Source: Xanthostigma xanthostigma
Taxonomy: Eukaryota; Arthropoda; Insecta; Raphidioptera; Raphidiidae
Assembly (NCBI GenBank): GCA_963575645.1
Contig: OY754468.1
Span: 6,572,001-6,636,000 of the forward strand
Direction: 5' to 3'
DNA: 64,000 nucleotides
In this document: positions 1-10,976 of the stretch, piece after piece
Layout of the letters: the number at the start of each line of letters is the position of its first letter
How positions within the stretch are numbered: the stretch's first letter is position 1
Position numbers and translations under genes: made by a program
Notes under the pieces: model-generated
Database searches by the model: none
The model's input: only the letters and a program-made list of their open reading frames with translations
Told to the model about the DNA's origin: nothing

Positions 1-27
1 TAGAACATTTTTTTCTTATATTATGAT

Positions 28-180
28 ACTAGCGGTCTCGCCCGGTTTCACCCGAGTGCAAAAGAATGAATGGGGAAGGGAGGGACATGAGTACGCACAT
101 TCATCTTAGTGAATGCTGTGTCCAAATTTCATGGTGAACAGAGTTACCATTCTAAAGTTTTTGTCGATAAAAAGTTTTTG
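28..180 (+). repeat. 5' part of dispersed repeat 'CCCGGTTTCACCCG'
   Basis: This stretch matches 11985-12150 and 21720-21860: cccggtttcaccc, then gtgcaaaagaa(c/t)gaatgg, then acattcatctta and a 'tccaaatttcatg' motif. The two longer copies continue to a '...ttcagctttatatattagta' end of the kind seen on RTE-type non-LTR elements, so this is probably a truncated retroposon. No coding capacity is visible. Confidence 0.55.
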
Positions 181-188
181 TAGATATA

Positions 189-440
189 GGCGGAATCTGA
201 CCCATTTTAAGATGGAGGGGGTGGGGAATCGAAAAAAAATGTCGGCCTAACCGCTTGGTTTTGACTCCAAAAATAGTGTAACGGAGGTTCAAAATTTGCA
301 TGGAGAATCAACGCACTGCCCAAGACAGTGGACTGATTGGGCTTATTGGCACACAGATAGTTATTATGACGTAGGTATCCGCTAAGAACAGATTTTTGAA
401 AATTCATCCCCTAAAAGAGTTCAACGGGGATTCAAAATTT
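189..440 (-). repeat. Dispersed repeat shared with 44505-44720
   Basis: Read on the minus strand it carries the same text as 44505-44720: a 'tgcaaattttgaa' block, then 'aaaatc(t/c)gttcttagcgga', then 'ataactatct' and 'cagtcca'. Such text is common in insect (notably lepidopteran) genomes. The open frame across it is a by-product of the repeat. Confidence 0.5.
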
Positions 441-1482
441 GCATGGAGATTTAATCATATAAGACATCTATCATTCCGAAAATGCACAGGATTACTCCTG
501 TCATATATATTTTCAAAAACCCCTTCAGAGGGTGAAAAGAGGTAAATAGTTTAAAAATCAACATGGGTGTCATTTTCAAGGCTTGTCACGTGAATGCCAT
601 CAATTTTGAAATTTATTAGGGTAGTCTACGTCGAGAAAGGAGTAACTATGCCAAATATTGGGAATGCATCCGTGTTTCGTCTCAATCGCGTGCGAAGTCG
701 CGGGTAACGGCTAGTCTTATATATGTGGGAAAATATTACCCACCTTCTGGCGCAGTCTAGTAAAAAGAGCATTAATTAGATTTCGATTTAACATATGGCT
801 GCCATTTCGTTGATACTTAATGTCAATTTAATTTATTAATTCTTAAAGTCTGCGATAACTGCCTATATAATAAAATTGCATTTCCTGCAAAAACTGGCCA
901 TTAAATAGATCTAACGATGCATATCCTATTTAATATAAGGTTTGATCTATCATTCAACAACGGCAGTTATAAAAGAGTTATCTTTTTCCAGCGTGACTTA
1001 TCAACACAGCTATATCAGGAAAAGAAGGTAGAACAAAGCGCAAAAAATATGATAAGCACAAAATATACTATACCATTGACTGTTTACTTAAACAACACAT
1101 TAACATTATCATCACGTTACTTCAGTATGGTGAATCCTCGTTTATCTTCATACTAGCCGTTACCCACGCGATTGAAACGGAACACAGGCGCGTTCCCATT
1201 ATTTGACATAGTTACCTACTTCTTTCTGAACGTAGAAACCCACTAAGAAAGGATTTTATGCAATTCGATTCATAAATCCTGGAGATATGAGGTAACATTT
1301 AAAATATATCCTTTTTTGAATTCACGACTGAACTCTGATTTTTATAAAAAAAATTAGTACTAATCTGAAAAATTTTTCAAATCGGTAAATCCCTCGAAAA
1401 GTTACGGCTGAACATACTTAAAAATTCCAACCAATTGGGCGACGAGACCATTCCAACTCCAAAAATATTGACATTTGATATA
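441..1482. other. No gene recognised; small inverted repeat pair
   Basis: I see no conserved coding sequence. About 610-712 and 1153-1247 are inverted copies of one repeat ('gtaacggctag' boundary; 'cgtttcgtctcaatcgcg' type text). More copies lie at 3050-3145, 19050-19090 and 28388-28480. The pair could be the ends of one ~640-bp foldback element. Confidence 0.4.
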
Positions 1483-2130
1483 GTATAATATAATATAATA
1501 ATAATACATTCCTTTAACTCCTAAGTGTGGAGCATAGGGCCTCTACGAAAATTTTAAATCTAGTCCTATCTTTTGCCATATTTTTGAGTTGAAGCCAGGT
1601 AGTTCCTTGTTCCATAACTTCTTCACGAACAGTTCTTTTTCACGATGTTTTTGGTCTTCCCCTTTTTCGGTATCCCTGTGGGTTCCAATCCAAGGCTCTC
1701 TTCGCTATGTCGTCATCTGTATTTTGTAGCATGTGTCCTATCCAATTCCATTTCCTACGTTTTATAGTTACACAGATTTGTTCAAGACATGCACGCTTCC
1801 AAAGTTCGTTGTTCGAGACGTCTTCATACCATTTCACCTTGAGGATTGCTCTAAGACATTTGTTTATGAAGATTTGCAGTTTAGTTGTTATGGCTTTCGT
1901 CACTTTCCAAGTTTCAGATCAATATAGAAGGACCGATTTTACATTCGAGTTAAAAATACGTAACTTCGTTTTTTCAAAAATCATGTTTGAATGCCAAATA
2001 CGATTTAAACTTCCGAACGCTTGGGATGCTTTTTTGATTCTACTGTCTATATCCACTTCTGCTCCTCCATCATTGCTAATTATACTGCCCAGATAACAAA
2101 ATTCTTCCACTTCTTTAACAGGTATATTAC
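1483..2130 (-). pseudogene. Decayed 3' end of a non-LTR retrotransposon (LINE)
   Basis: Two minus-strand reading-frame pieces (2110-1919 and 1903-1640) join across a frame break. They give the C-terminal region of a LINE polymerase: EEFCYLGSIIS, RIKKASQAF, FNSNVKSVLLY, then KLQIFINKCLRAIL, RRKWNWIGHML and RKRGRPK. These are the conserved blocks following the reverse-transcriptase fingers and palm in RTE/L2-like elements; I do not assign the clade firmly. Sequence down to about 1508 is the eroded 3' tail, followed by an AT trinucleotide tract (about 1483-1507) that would be the 3' simple-repeat tail. The copy is 5'-truncated and cannot encode a working enzyme. Confidence 0.8.
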
Positions 2131-2169
2131 CAGCTGTTGTCGACTCACCTTACCGACTTACATAGCGAT

Positions 2170-2480
2170 AGTATAATAAAGAAAATTAAATTTCTGCTAT
2201 CGTGACGCGGGCAATGGTTAATTTTAAATACGATATTTGCTATTCGTTGGCATGGTTACCTACATAATAATATGTTCCACGTCGTGTAAAATTATTTAAA
2301 ACATACTTAACTAATTTCTTTCTGACAGATCTACATAACAAAATAACAGCTGATTTTTTTATTTTCAAAATATTGTCGAAACTATAAAGTTTAGGAAACA
2401 TTTTTTTAAACAAAACTTTCTTGAAGGAATAAATAGAATAATAAACCGTTATAAAAAGTGTACCATTATTATATAAAAAA
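2170..2480 (-). repeat. Partial copy of 'ACCATTCC' repeat family (3' half)
   Basis: The reverse complement matches 7370-7690 and 15300-15600. Shared landmarks are 'gatctgtcagaaagaaatt', 'gaacatattat' type text, 'aacgaatagcaaatat' and the final 'gcgtca...gcgata'. No coding potential is seen. It gives the 3' boundary of the family near a 'cgggtcac'-like end. Confidence 0.6.
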
Positions 2481-3431
2481 TAACGTTACATATATCTCTT
2501 CCGCGCTTGTGATGATTTTCCCTAAAAAAGTGCGTAAATATTTGAGACGGTTCTGTATATACACCTACAAAGTTAGAAGGAAGATAATGAATTGTTTACA
2601 AGCCAAAAACTTCGCGTTGATTATGTTACACACTTCATCAAAGCTTTAATCTCAAAGGCTTTCGTTTATCGACGTTAATTTAGCTGCAAGTTTCAACTGA
2701 TTGGAAGCTAGTCGTATACCCTTCGATATATTTCAAAAGTCTGTTATTAACTCTCTTGAACTTCGAATACTTATAAAGTTTCAAGTAAAAACTTATGAAA
2801 AGATACATTGTTAAAAATATGTCATTAATCATCAGAGAGGTCAGAAATCGTCCATCTTGAACATCAATTAAAATGTCACAGTTTTTTTTGATAAATTGTA
2901 CACAGCCGTTCGAAATAATTTTTTCTAATACTTATGTATATTAAAATTAATCCCACACGGAAATAGGGATGAGCATCGAAAGAAAAACAACTATGTTAAC
3001 ATCGAATGATATATCGCAACTAATCATCGATGTCAAAACCAACGGATGACTAGTCGTTACCCACGGCATCGCACGCGATTAAGACGAAACACCCATTATT
3101 TGGCATAATTACTCCTTTCTCGACGTAGACCCCCCTAAAAATTCCAAAATTGATGACTTTCATGTGATTAACGTCCTGACCAATTAAGAAAAAAAAATAT
3201 TATTTTAAGGGATGTATTAAAAACAAAAGAGTTAAGTTCACGTAATAGAGTTTTTTTCGTTGCCGTGGTTACATCGTTAGCGCTAAATATTTAACGCAAA
3301 CGTAAAACGGCTATCAGAACTTACATTGCAAAAAAATGTAAAATTTATATAATTCCCTCCAAATGCGTTTCTTATCAGCAATACTCATAAATTTACTTAT
3401 CACGTAGGTACCTTGTTATGTTGGTACCCAG
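2481..3431. other. No gene recognised
   Basis: AT-rich intergenic DNA. Only a short dispersed-repeat fragment at about 3050-3145 is recognisable (same family as 610-712). No conserved protein, RNA gene or long repeat was seen. Confidence 0.4.
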
Positions 3432-4027
3432 TAGTGATGTGTCCATATGACCCTTTATTGGGAGCTGGCTCCGTGCGCTCCGCTCACTAAAAAGAGTCGC
3501 TCAGAGCGAGTCGTTCAAAGGAGCGACATTGAACAGTACGCACTACGCAAGAATGCAGACTGCAGAGGTGTGAACTGTCTTCGTGCATACTCAGGAGTCA
3601 CTTAGCATTGCACACTCAGCTCTGAGCTCATTTTAATATGATTCTGATCTTATATTATTCGCATTTCGGATAAACTATAAAGTATAATAAAAGCTTAACA
3701 ATAATAATGTTTATTGTTACAGTATTATATCTTTGTCAACGACGTCAATGTGAATGGTTTAAGTCACTGTAAGATTAGTACTATTACACTTACAGTGTGT
3801 CATTCAACATTAAATGACTCAGCAAAGATAACTCCGTACGTGCAAAATTCACTAGTGCCTCTGTGGCCTGTGCTGTGTGAGCTCTGTAAATGTATGAATG
3901 CAACAGTACAGAACAGCTCAGCACAGAGCAATGGCGCTCGGTGTGAGTCATTCACAAAAAAAAGAGCGATTCGCTCCGCTCCGAGAAGGGAATTATGAAC
4001 GACTCGCTCAGGTGCGACACATCACTA
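3432..4027 (+). mobile_element. Non-autonomous hAT element, copy 1
   Basis: The element begins TAGTGATGTGTC and ends GACACATCACTA, a perfect 12-bp terminal inverted repeat. It is flanked by a perfect 8-bp duplication GTACCCAG (3424-3431 and 4028-4035). An 8-bp duplication with TAGNG termini is the hAT signature. The inner sequence is rich in 'gagcgagtcgttc' palindromic blocks near both ends. It is closely similar to 31079-31686. The open frame inside (about 3714-3998) is shared only with that copy and resembles no protein, so I treat the element as a non-coding MITE. Confidence 0.9.
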
Positions 4028-4233
4028 GTACCCAGGCATAATGAATGGTGGGCAGGTATACATTGCGTATGAACGCGATATCCGTTCGCGATAAGAAGAG
4101 TGCAACTTATTACGTTATTTCTAATTCAAATATATTATGATAACTCCGATAAGTGACTGATAACAATGTTTGTTTACATGTTTAAATTTAAAAATATGAA
4201 AAGTAAACAAAAGTAGCGAAATGATAATTTATA

Positions 4234-4715
4234 AGAAAAATAGTACCACAACGGCCGAAAGTTTGATATTCTTGCACTTCGCGCCAAAATTCCCGGAATG
4301 CCGAGGCGAAGCCGAGGACATCATGACGCACAATGCAAGGTATCAAACTTTCGGCCAGTGTGGTGTATACTAATTTTCATCATACTTCAGTCGTAAGTTC
4401 GCTTATTAAATATACATTAATTTATTAATTACATAACAACAGAGATAAATTCCAAGCAAGCAGCTTTATACGTAAAAACACGAATGACAGCGGGTCGCGA
4501 CTATTTATTAGCTAAAATATAATAGAGTTGCTATGGAAAAGACATCTAAACAACAGTTGATAGGTTATTTTTTCTTTACTCCCGCTCGAACGTACGTACT
4601 TCCCGCATCAGTGCGTGTAATCCTACTAATGCGTAAATATTAGACTTTCTGCCTTAAAATTTATGCCGAAAGTATGTACTTTCGATTGCAGTATGGAGAA
4701 AAATAATTTAAAAAA
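4234..4715 (+). mobile_element. Composite hairpin/foldback element, copy 1 (B then A)
   Basis: Part B (about 4234-4365) is an imperfect hairpin running from 'ccacaacggccgaaagt' to 'actttcggcc...gtggtgtat', with a 'gaggcgaagccgagg' centre. Part A (about 4375-4715) runs from 'catacttcagtcgtaag' to 'gtactttcgattgcagtatg'. The same two parts occur next to each other at 22949-23418, 28622-29385 and 41708-42056, so they behave as one mobile unit. No coding capacity. Confidence 0.65.
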
Positions 4716-4903
4716 ACTCAGATAAAACTCTCATAGCAGTGAGGACTAAAAAATAAAAAATAATTTTTAAATATAAAGCGTTGTTCAATAGCGATAGAAA
4801 GTTCGCCTATATCGAGTTGAACAAAATTTTTGTAAGTATTGAAAATTTATTTTTTACTTTTTAGTCCACATTGCTACAAGAGAGTGTTTTAACTGAGTTT
4901 TTG
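4711..4903. repeat. Imperfect palindrome, arms ~55 bp
   Basis: Left arm 'aaaaactcagataaaactct...gaggactaaaaaataa' (4711-4765) is the inverse of 'ttactttttagtccac...gtgttttaactgagttttt' (4853-4903). The spacer is AT-rich with 'gttcaata' and 'gttgaaca' motifs. It is probably a small foldback element of unknown family. Confidence 0.6.
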
Positions 4904-5405
4904 TAAACTCTGTTTTTTTTATTCAATGATGATAAAAATATGAGGTGTGAATGAATGAATGTTTCAACTATCGAAAGAATTTGCTCTCGTCTTCGATTAT
5001 CAGTCTTGAGGTAGTTTCCTCCTTAGGTACATTAGTACTGACGCAATAAGAAACCGTATTCAAGCTGTGCAATGCATAAGTCGTAAAAATCATTCGAATG
5101 ATTTTAAATAACATCTCGAAACATCGAATATACCGGAAAATTTTCACACGAAATAACCAATCGTTAGTTATAATCCTAACTTTACTTTTTTACAAATTTA
5201 TTCGTCTGCAACGGTAAAAATGTTCAGGTATACGAGTACTAAGAATATAAAATATAAGAATTCACAGATGACTAAAAAAAATATGTATCAATTATGACAT
5301 GAAAGACCACGTTGTATTCTATATTTGTATTGTCCCAAATAAGGAATTCCAAATAGATTGTGTAATCATAAAATATTCGCAGACAGTATTACAATACCAA
5401 GTATA
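4904..5405. other. No gene recognised
   Basis: AT-rich intergenic sequence between the palindrome and the hAT element; nothing identifiable on either strand. Confidence 0.4.
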
Positions 5406-5574
5406 TTTTAGTGCAGGGGTCGGCAACCCGCGGCCCGCGAGTCTATACCTTGCGGCCCGTGACTTTTTTTATAAATAAAGTCTTATATACCTATACCTAC
5501 ATAAATAAATAATTAAATTAATTTTCACAAATCCTTTTTCTTATGATATTAAGGATATACTTAGTCATTTACAA

Positions 5575-6312
5575 ATGAACGTGATTGATCTCCAATTTAA
5601 GAGTATTCGTCCCTGCAAATACCCCCTGCACCCTTCATCTCAAACCTTTTCCCCTCGCCTAAAAACAGTTCGCGCTCTCCCGACGCTATTTTTAAAGCTA
5701 GAGGGTTCTGGTAAACGCCAAATGAAAGACAAAGAATCAGACTACAGATCCTTCAGGCGAATTTTTTGAAAAAAAATCCTGAAAAAACTTACAACCTTTT
5801 GAAAAAAATAATAAGTTACGTAATGTTTCACACGTAGGCGAAACTGTTTTTCAAAAAATTCGCCTGAAGGATCTGTAGTCTGATTCTTTGTCTTTCATTT
5901 GGCGTTTACTAGAACCCTCTAGCTTTAAAAATAGCGTCAGGAGAGCGCGAACCGTTTTTAGGCGAGGGGAAAAGATTTGAGATGAAGGGTGCAGGGGGTG
6001 TTTGCAGGGACGAATACTCTTAATGATACTCTCACTAATTCTTTCTTTGAAATCAAAGATCTTGTTAAATTTTATGTCAGTTTGCCATCTAATTTTGACG
6101 AATTGAAAAGGTTTGCTCTACAATTAATTACAATTTTTGGTAGTACTTACTTATGCGAACAAACCTTTTCGATTCTCAATTACAGAAAAAATAAATATGC
6201 TTCTCGTCTTACAGATGAGCATTTGAGAGCTATTCTACGAATTGCAACTACAAACCTGGAAGCTAACATAAAACAAATAGCTACTCAAATACAACCTCAA
6301 ACGTCACACTAA
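5575..6312 (+). pseudogene. hAT transposase C-terminus, split by insertion
   Basis: After the nested insertion the frame at 6024-6312 reads a hAT dimerisation (C-terminal) domain: LKRFALQLITIFGSTYLCEQ, then TFSILNYRKNKYASRLTDEH and LRAILRIATT. The STYLCEQTFS...K.N..RLTDEHL pattern is typical of the SCAND3/ZBED/GTF2IRD2-like hAT branch. Upstream, 5575-5600 (MNVIDLQF) is in the same frame once the 419-bp foldback and one TTAA are removed. The frame ends with a stop at 6312. Catalytic residues lie in the missing upstream part, so the copy is dead. Confidence 0.85.
5601..6019. mobile_element. TTAA-flanked foldback element, copy 1
   Basis: The 419-bp element starts GAGTATTCGTCCCTGCA and ends TGCAGGGACGAATACTC, flanked by TTAA on both sides (5597-5600, 6020-6023). 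Nearly the whole element is one inverted repeat, with arms of about 170-190 bp around a short AT-rich centre near 5800. The empty site 'ctccaatttaatgatact' keeps the hAT transposase frame open, which supports a clean TTAA duplication. TTAA targets are typical of piggyBac-type transposases, but no transposase is present, so the family is inferred. Near-identical copies lie at 57594-58012 and 62839-63255. Confidence 0.9.
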
Positions 6313-6506
6313 TTTTTGTAAAAGAACAGTTCTATTTTGAAGTTCTCAGTTAAATTTTTAATAAAATTCAAATGAAATGTTTTCGATCTTTTCATATCAC
6401 AAATATACCTCTTATTAAAATTATGAACAAGTGCGGCCCGCCTTTATTTCAGTTTGCCACTATGTGGCCCTTGCTTGCCAAAAGGTTGCCGATCACTGTT
6501 CTAGAA

Positions 6507-7106
6507 TGTTCAGAACTCCGGAATTTTAAATGACACGATAGGTCGAAAGTGGTATTGTTGAAAAGATCTTTAAAAAATAAACAAATTTTCTAGGACATTT
6601 TTTTTATTACTGCCACCCCTAATTGAAATGTCATAATAACGAACTTAATTCGTTATACTTTTGGAGATTGTGGAGGAAAATTACAGAATAGTAGATGCTT
6701 TTAGTTGCCGGTTACTTTGTTGCATGCAACTGTTTAATTTATTAATATTCTTTCCATCGGCGTTAGTTACTTTCCTATATTTGTAAACAAACAACAAGAC
6801 TCACTTATAAATATACATTTGCGCAATGTGGCGCGTGTAGAACAACATTTGGTCTGCAGCAGTCAATAAGCTTTTCTTTCATTCAATGTTAAGGTCTTTC
6901 CATGAACAGACGAACCTTGAAAAAAGAGTTGTTTCCATTTATGGAAATCGATAGGCCGAGGCAAGTTGTAGATGAGACGAGGGGGGTGCAAAACGAAACG
7001 GTTGCGGTATTGCGGTGAGACTGCTTTCAATCGCGTCTCGATTTTTATATTTAAACTAGCAGCCCGGCCCAGCTTCGCCCGGATTTTTAGATTGCCGTCG
7101 CGAACT
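6507..7106. other. No gene recognised
   Basis: Intergenic. A fragment 'cccggcccagcttcgcccgga' (about 7066-7086) resembles the terminal text of dispersed retroposons. The short minus-strand frame here shows no recognisable domain. Confidence 0.4.
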
Positions 7107-7690
7107 TTTACCATTCCAAGTCACAAATGGGGAATGGTACTAGTTTAGGTTAAAAATTAACGTGCTTTTCAAAATTTTACAATATCTGTTTGTTTTGAGG
7201 TCCCCCGAATCCAAAAAAACATACCTATCTTTGGAACAAACTGTGCGTCTGTTTGTCTGTGAGCACGATACAGGTCAAACGGATGAGCGGATTGAAACCA
7301 AATTTTGGGAGGATGTTTGGTATGCAAATATGAAGAGCCCTATTGTTTTTGGGGACAATTTGGAGATATGTTCTATAAAGTTGTTTTTTTATATAATAAT
7401 GGTATACTTTTCATAACGGGTTATTATTTTATTTATTTTTCAAGAAAGTTTTGTTAAAAAATCTTTTTTCTAGACTTTATAATTTCGGAATTATTTAGAA
7501 AATAAAAAAATCAGCTTTCTTTTGTTTTGTAGATCTGTCAGAAAGAAATTACCTAAACATGCTTGGATTAATTTTTACCTTTACGTGGGACATATTATTA
7601 CCATATTATGTAGGTAAAGATGCCAACGAATAGCAAATATCATAATATTTAATACTAGCGATTCCCCGCGTCACCGCATGCGATAACAGA
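7107..7690 (+). repeat. 'ACCATTCC' repeat family, near-full copy
   Basis: The repeat runs from 'ttttaccattccaa...ggggaatggtactag' through 'caaattttgggagga', 'atgaagagccctattg' and 'taatggtatacttttcata' to 'aacgaatagcaaatatcat'. It matches 15012-15570 along its length, 2170-2480 inverted, 18090-18345 in part, and short pieces at 14365-14420 and 17215-17270. No coding region or clear terminal duplication was found. It could be a SINE-like or Helitron-like repeat; class unknown. Confidence 0.65.
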
Positions 7691-7848
7691 AATTTTATTT
7701 TTTTTATTACACTATATCAAATGTCAAAGAAGTGTGACTCTTTTTAGATGATTTATGCTCTACATTTAAAATATGTTTAATTCTTGTTTGCAATGATATA
7801 AGAACGAAAAAGTTTGTTTACATTATTTTATTAATATAGGTACTAGTG

Positions 7849-8820
7849 AAAACCGTTTTAAAATTCATTGCGTGGTTTAGAAGAAGTAAGCGGTGGTAGA
7901 CAGCGGCTTGGTTTTAATAGTATGTAGTGATGAGAAAACACCGTCATAGCTCAGACATATTTTAAAATTATATACACAAACCTTCCTCGTTTATCGCTCT
8001 TTCTGTTAGTAAAAACCGTTTCAAAATCCATTGCGTGGCTTAGAAGTAGTAAGCCGAGAAACATACAGGCAGACCATGTAGTGATAGTGCTTTTTGACAA
8101 AACACCGTCATAATTCAGCCATATTTTGTACAAAATATTTACATATTATATACACAAAACCTTCCTCGTTTATCGCTCTTTCTTTTAGTGAAAACCGTTT
8201 CAAAATCCGTCGCATGGTTTAGAAGAAGTAAGTGGAGAAATAGACAGCGACTTTGTATTTACTAGGTAAGAACAGTTTTTTTTTGACAAAGCTCCGTCAT
8301 AGTTCAGCCATTTTGTACAAAATATTTACAAAATTATATACACAAACCTTCCTCGTTTTCCGCTCTTTCTGTTAGTAAAAACCGTTTCAAAATCCGTTGC
8401 GTGGCTTAGAAGTAGTAAGCCGAGAAACATACAGGCAGACCATGTAGTGATAGTGCTTTTTGACAAAACACCGTCATAATTCAGCCATATTTTGTACAAA
8501 ATATTTACATATTATATACACAAAACCTTCCTCATTTATCGCTCTTTCTTTTAGTGAAAACCGTTTCAAAATCCGTCGCATGGTTTAGAAGAAGTAAGTG
8601 GAGAAATAGACAGCGACTTTGTATTTACTAAGTAAGAACAGTTTTTTTTTTTGATAAAGCTCCGTCATAGTTCAGCCATTTTGTACAAAATATTTACGAA
8701 ATTATATACACAAACCTTCCTCGTTTATCGCTCTTTCTATTAGTGAAAACCGTTTAAAAATCCGTTGCGTGGTTTGGAAGAAGTAAGCGGAGAAACAGAG
8801 GGAATCAACGACTTTATTTT
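7849..8820 (+). repeat. Tandem array of ~180-bp units with dimeric order
   Basis: The motif aaaaccgttt(c/t)aaaat(c/t)c recurs at about 7849, 8012, 8191, 8377, 8557 and 8746, giving periods of roughly 163-189 bp. Each unit continues 'gcgtggtttagaag(a/t)agtaag', then 'ttgacaaa', 'gtcata(a/g)ttcagcca', 'tttgtacaaaatatttac', 'atatacacaaa' and 'ccttcctcgttta'. Units at 8012 and 8377 are nearly identical (type A, 'gcagaccatgtagtgatag'). Units at 8191 and 8557 are nearly identical (type B, 'cagcgactttgtatttact'). The array therefore has an A-B dimer of about 365 bp. A single diverged unit lies at 21440-21535. Confidence 0.85.
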
Positions 8821-9495
8821 ACACTGAAATAATATTCGCTTTTCAAAATTATCAAATTTTGATTCATGGAACGAGTGACGACTCTATTTCAGAATGCTTT
8901 TGCTGAAAATTCAATATTATCCTGTGCTGTACACATAAATTTCATACACACAAACCTTGACCCAATTGTTTTATTGACAATATACAGGGGAAGAGCTCTT
9001 TGTTGTTGACAATACAATAATGGCTGTCTCTGTTGATGAATGATGGCTATTTTGCGGATCGTCCGTGGTATTTTTAATAATAAATTGCTTAATGGTCATT
9101 CCACGGTATTATCTCAACATGGACATCGGAATTACACGATGCCATTATCTTATATTTTAATAAAGCCGACCAAAAACGCATGATGGAGTACCGCTTACAT
9201 CCGTCCTGTAACTAACTTATGACTTAACTGAAATGATTTAATTCTATTGACAGATTGTAAATTATAGACGATCGAAATCTACGAACATCAGCGTGATTTG
9301 AATTACAGTCGAACCTGAGTGAGTAGGGGAGACCGGGGCTGGTTGACTAAGTTTTAGTTTAAATTCTAATTTTTTTATGAGGCTTCGGCAACAAGGCCAT
9401 TAGATATAGGTTGCTGTAAATACGTGGTTTAATCGATGCTTAGATTTTGTTGAAGATTTCGGTATTTTTTAGGAACTGGAATAATTGTTACCTTT
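8821..9495. other. No gene recognised
   Basis: Intergenic sequence with no recognisable coding or repeat structure. A short 'gagagaccggggctggttgac'-like piece near 9328 may be a TE end but cannot be assigned. Confidence 0.35.
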
Positions 9496-9576
9496 TTGAT
9501 TTTTTGCAAAAGTAAAGTTTTTTTTGTTTTGTCTATTTTCTTTTCTTTTCTTTGCTTAAATGTCGATAAAACAGAA

Positions 9577-10317
9577 CACATCAAGTTTAGTCATCTCAAC
9601 AACACTAAGGTGAATATAAAATTTCTGGGTATCTATCTTGATCCCGATTTAAAATGGCGAACTCAGATAGATCATGTTTGCAATAAGCTGAGCAGCGCTA
9701 CGTATGCCATGAGAAGGGTAGCAGAGGTTGCATCCACTTCCGCAGTTCGAACCTGTTATTTCGGTCTTTTCCAGTCCTTATTAGAATACGGCATTTTGTT
9801 GTGGGGTAGCTCGACTTTTACACATAGAGCATTTAAAATTCAAAAAATGGCAGTTCGTATTTTGGCTAGGGCCGCACCTCGTGAACACTGCAAACCACTC
9901 TTCCAAAATTTCAAAATAATGACTTTACCATCCTTATTTATATATCATTTATTATTATATGCCAAAAAAAATCTACCATCTTTCAATAGAAACAATAACC
10001 ATAATTATAACACGCGGAATAAGGAAGCTTTACGACTGCCAATGTGCCATCTAACTAGAACCCAGAACAGTTTTCACTACCTGGCCCAAAAATTTTTCAA
10101 TAAGATCTAAATGAGACAATTTTTAAAAAGAAAATTAAAAAAATTCTAACTGAAGCGTGCCTGTATGAAATCAGTGAATTTGATAAAATGTATTTTTAAA
10201 CTTGTATTTTTAAATTGTATTTTAAATTGTATTTTTAAATTGTATGACATGTCATATAGATACTATGTATCTATCTCAATTAATGACCAAATAAACTTAC
10301 TTACTTACTTACTTTAT
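9577..10317 (+). pseudogene. 5'-truncated LINE: reverse-transcriptase C-terminus
   Basis: The frame reads FLGIYLDPDLKWRTQIDHVC, then SSATYAMRRVAE, RTCYFGLFQSLLEYGILLWG and FKIQKMAVRILARA. This is the thumb and post-RT region of Jockey/CR1-type non-LTR retrotransposons. The main frame stops at 10110, but the neighbouring frame continues with NETIFKKKIKKILTEACLYE to about 10200, so a single frameshift near 10105 breaks the gene. The 3' UTR is short and AT-rich, followed by a TTAC tetranucleotide tail (about 10297-10314). The 5' part of the RT, the endonuclease and ORF1 are missing. Confidence 0.85.
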
Positions 10318-10402
10318 TGTGATTTGTGTTGTGCAACGATATTAAAAACATTTTTTAAGTAATTACTCAAGTTTTTTTTCATTTCAGCCCAATTAGAAAC
10401 CA

Positions 10403-10497
10403 CATAGTCTAATCCCGGGATAGCCCCGGGATCCCGGGATTACGCATCAAAAATCCCGTAATCCCGGGATTGAAAAACATGCTCGGGATTGTATTCT
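10403..10497. repeat. CCCGGGAT-rich element relic
   Basis: Three or more 'aatcccggga' palindromic blocks end in 'cgggattgtattctgta'. Similar termini ('cgggattgcattccc') bound the hAT element at 26280-27110, so this is probably a very short deletion derivative of that family. Confidence 0.5.
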
Positions 10498-10976
10498 GTA
10501 GTCTTTATCCTAAATCTGTGTATTATTCCATCTTTAAAAATAATGTGAAGATTTTGTTTGCTCAAGAATAGTAATTTATCAGACCAAAGATGCTGCAAAC
10601 TATAATGATTGAAGTCAATTTAAAAATGACATTAATATTTATGTATTATACGTTTCGTATATAATTATCCTCAAAATAAACTTTTTTCCTCTTATTTTGT
10701 ATGGAAGTTGTTTGTTAAGTGGCTTTCTTAAAACTTCTTTCGAATACTTTGAACTTTTGAAGGAGACAATTAGATAAAAAAAAACACTTCTGATGATGAA
10801 AGATAACAATGTACGGATCTCAAATTTCATTATTTTTTTCCATAAGTTTTTTAATGTGTTTTTGTACGGTTAATAGTTCGACAGGACGTGGACAGAAATT
10901 TAAGTTTTGTAACGGCTAATATTTATAATTAGCTAATATTTAGGGTGTACTACATAAATAAGCTAATCAGTAATGT
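10498..10976. other. No gene recognised
   Basis: AT-rich intergenic DNA; the small minus-strand frame at 10639-10830 shows no domain. Confidence 0.35.

Larger units (their letters stand above)
5414..6498 (+). mobile_element. hAT transposon with decayed transposase
   Basis: The left end CAGGGGTCGGCAACCCG and right end CGGTTGCC-type terminus (GGTTGCCGATCACTG) form inverted repeats of the CAGNG hAT class. The flanking 8-mers TTTTAGTG (5406-5413) and TTCTAGAA (6499-6506) match at five positions, as expected for an old duplication. Subterminal 'gcggcccgc' motifs occur at both ends. Inside are the 3' end of a hAT transposase frame and a nested foldback at 5601-6019. The original element was internally deleted, because most of the transposase is missing. 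Confidence 0.85.

Noticed and set aside
7849-8820. CRISPR-like repeat array
   Set aside because: Units are ~180 bp and similar throughout; there are no short repeats separated by unique spacers and the genome is eukaryotic.
9496-9576. Start of the LINE coding region at 9496
   Set aside because: The first ~25 residues are Phe/Leu-rich translations of a T-rich tract; homology begins near 9577.
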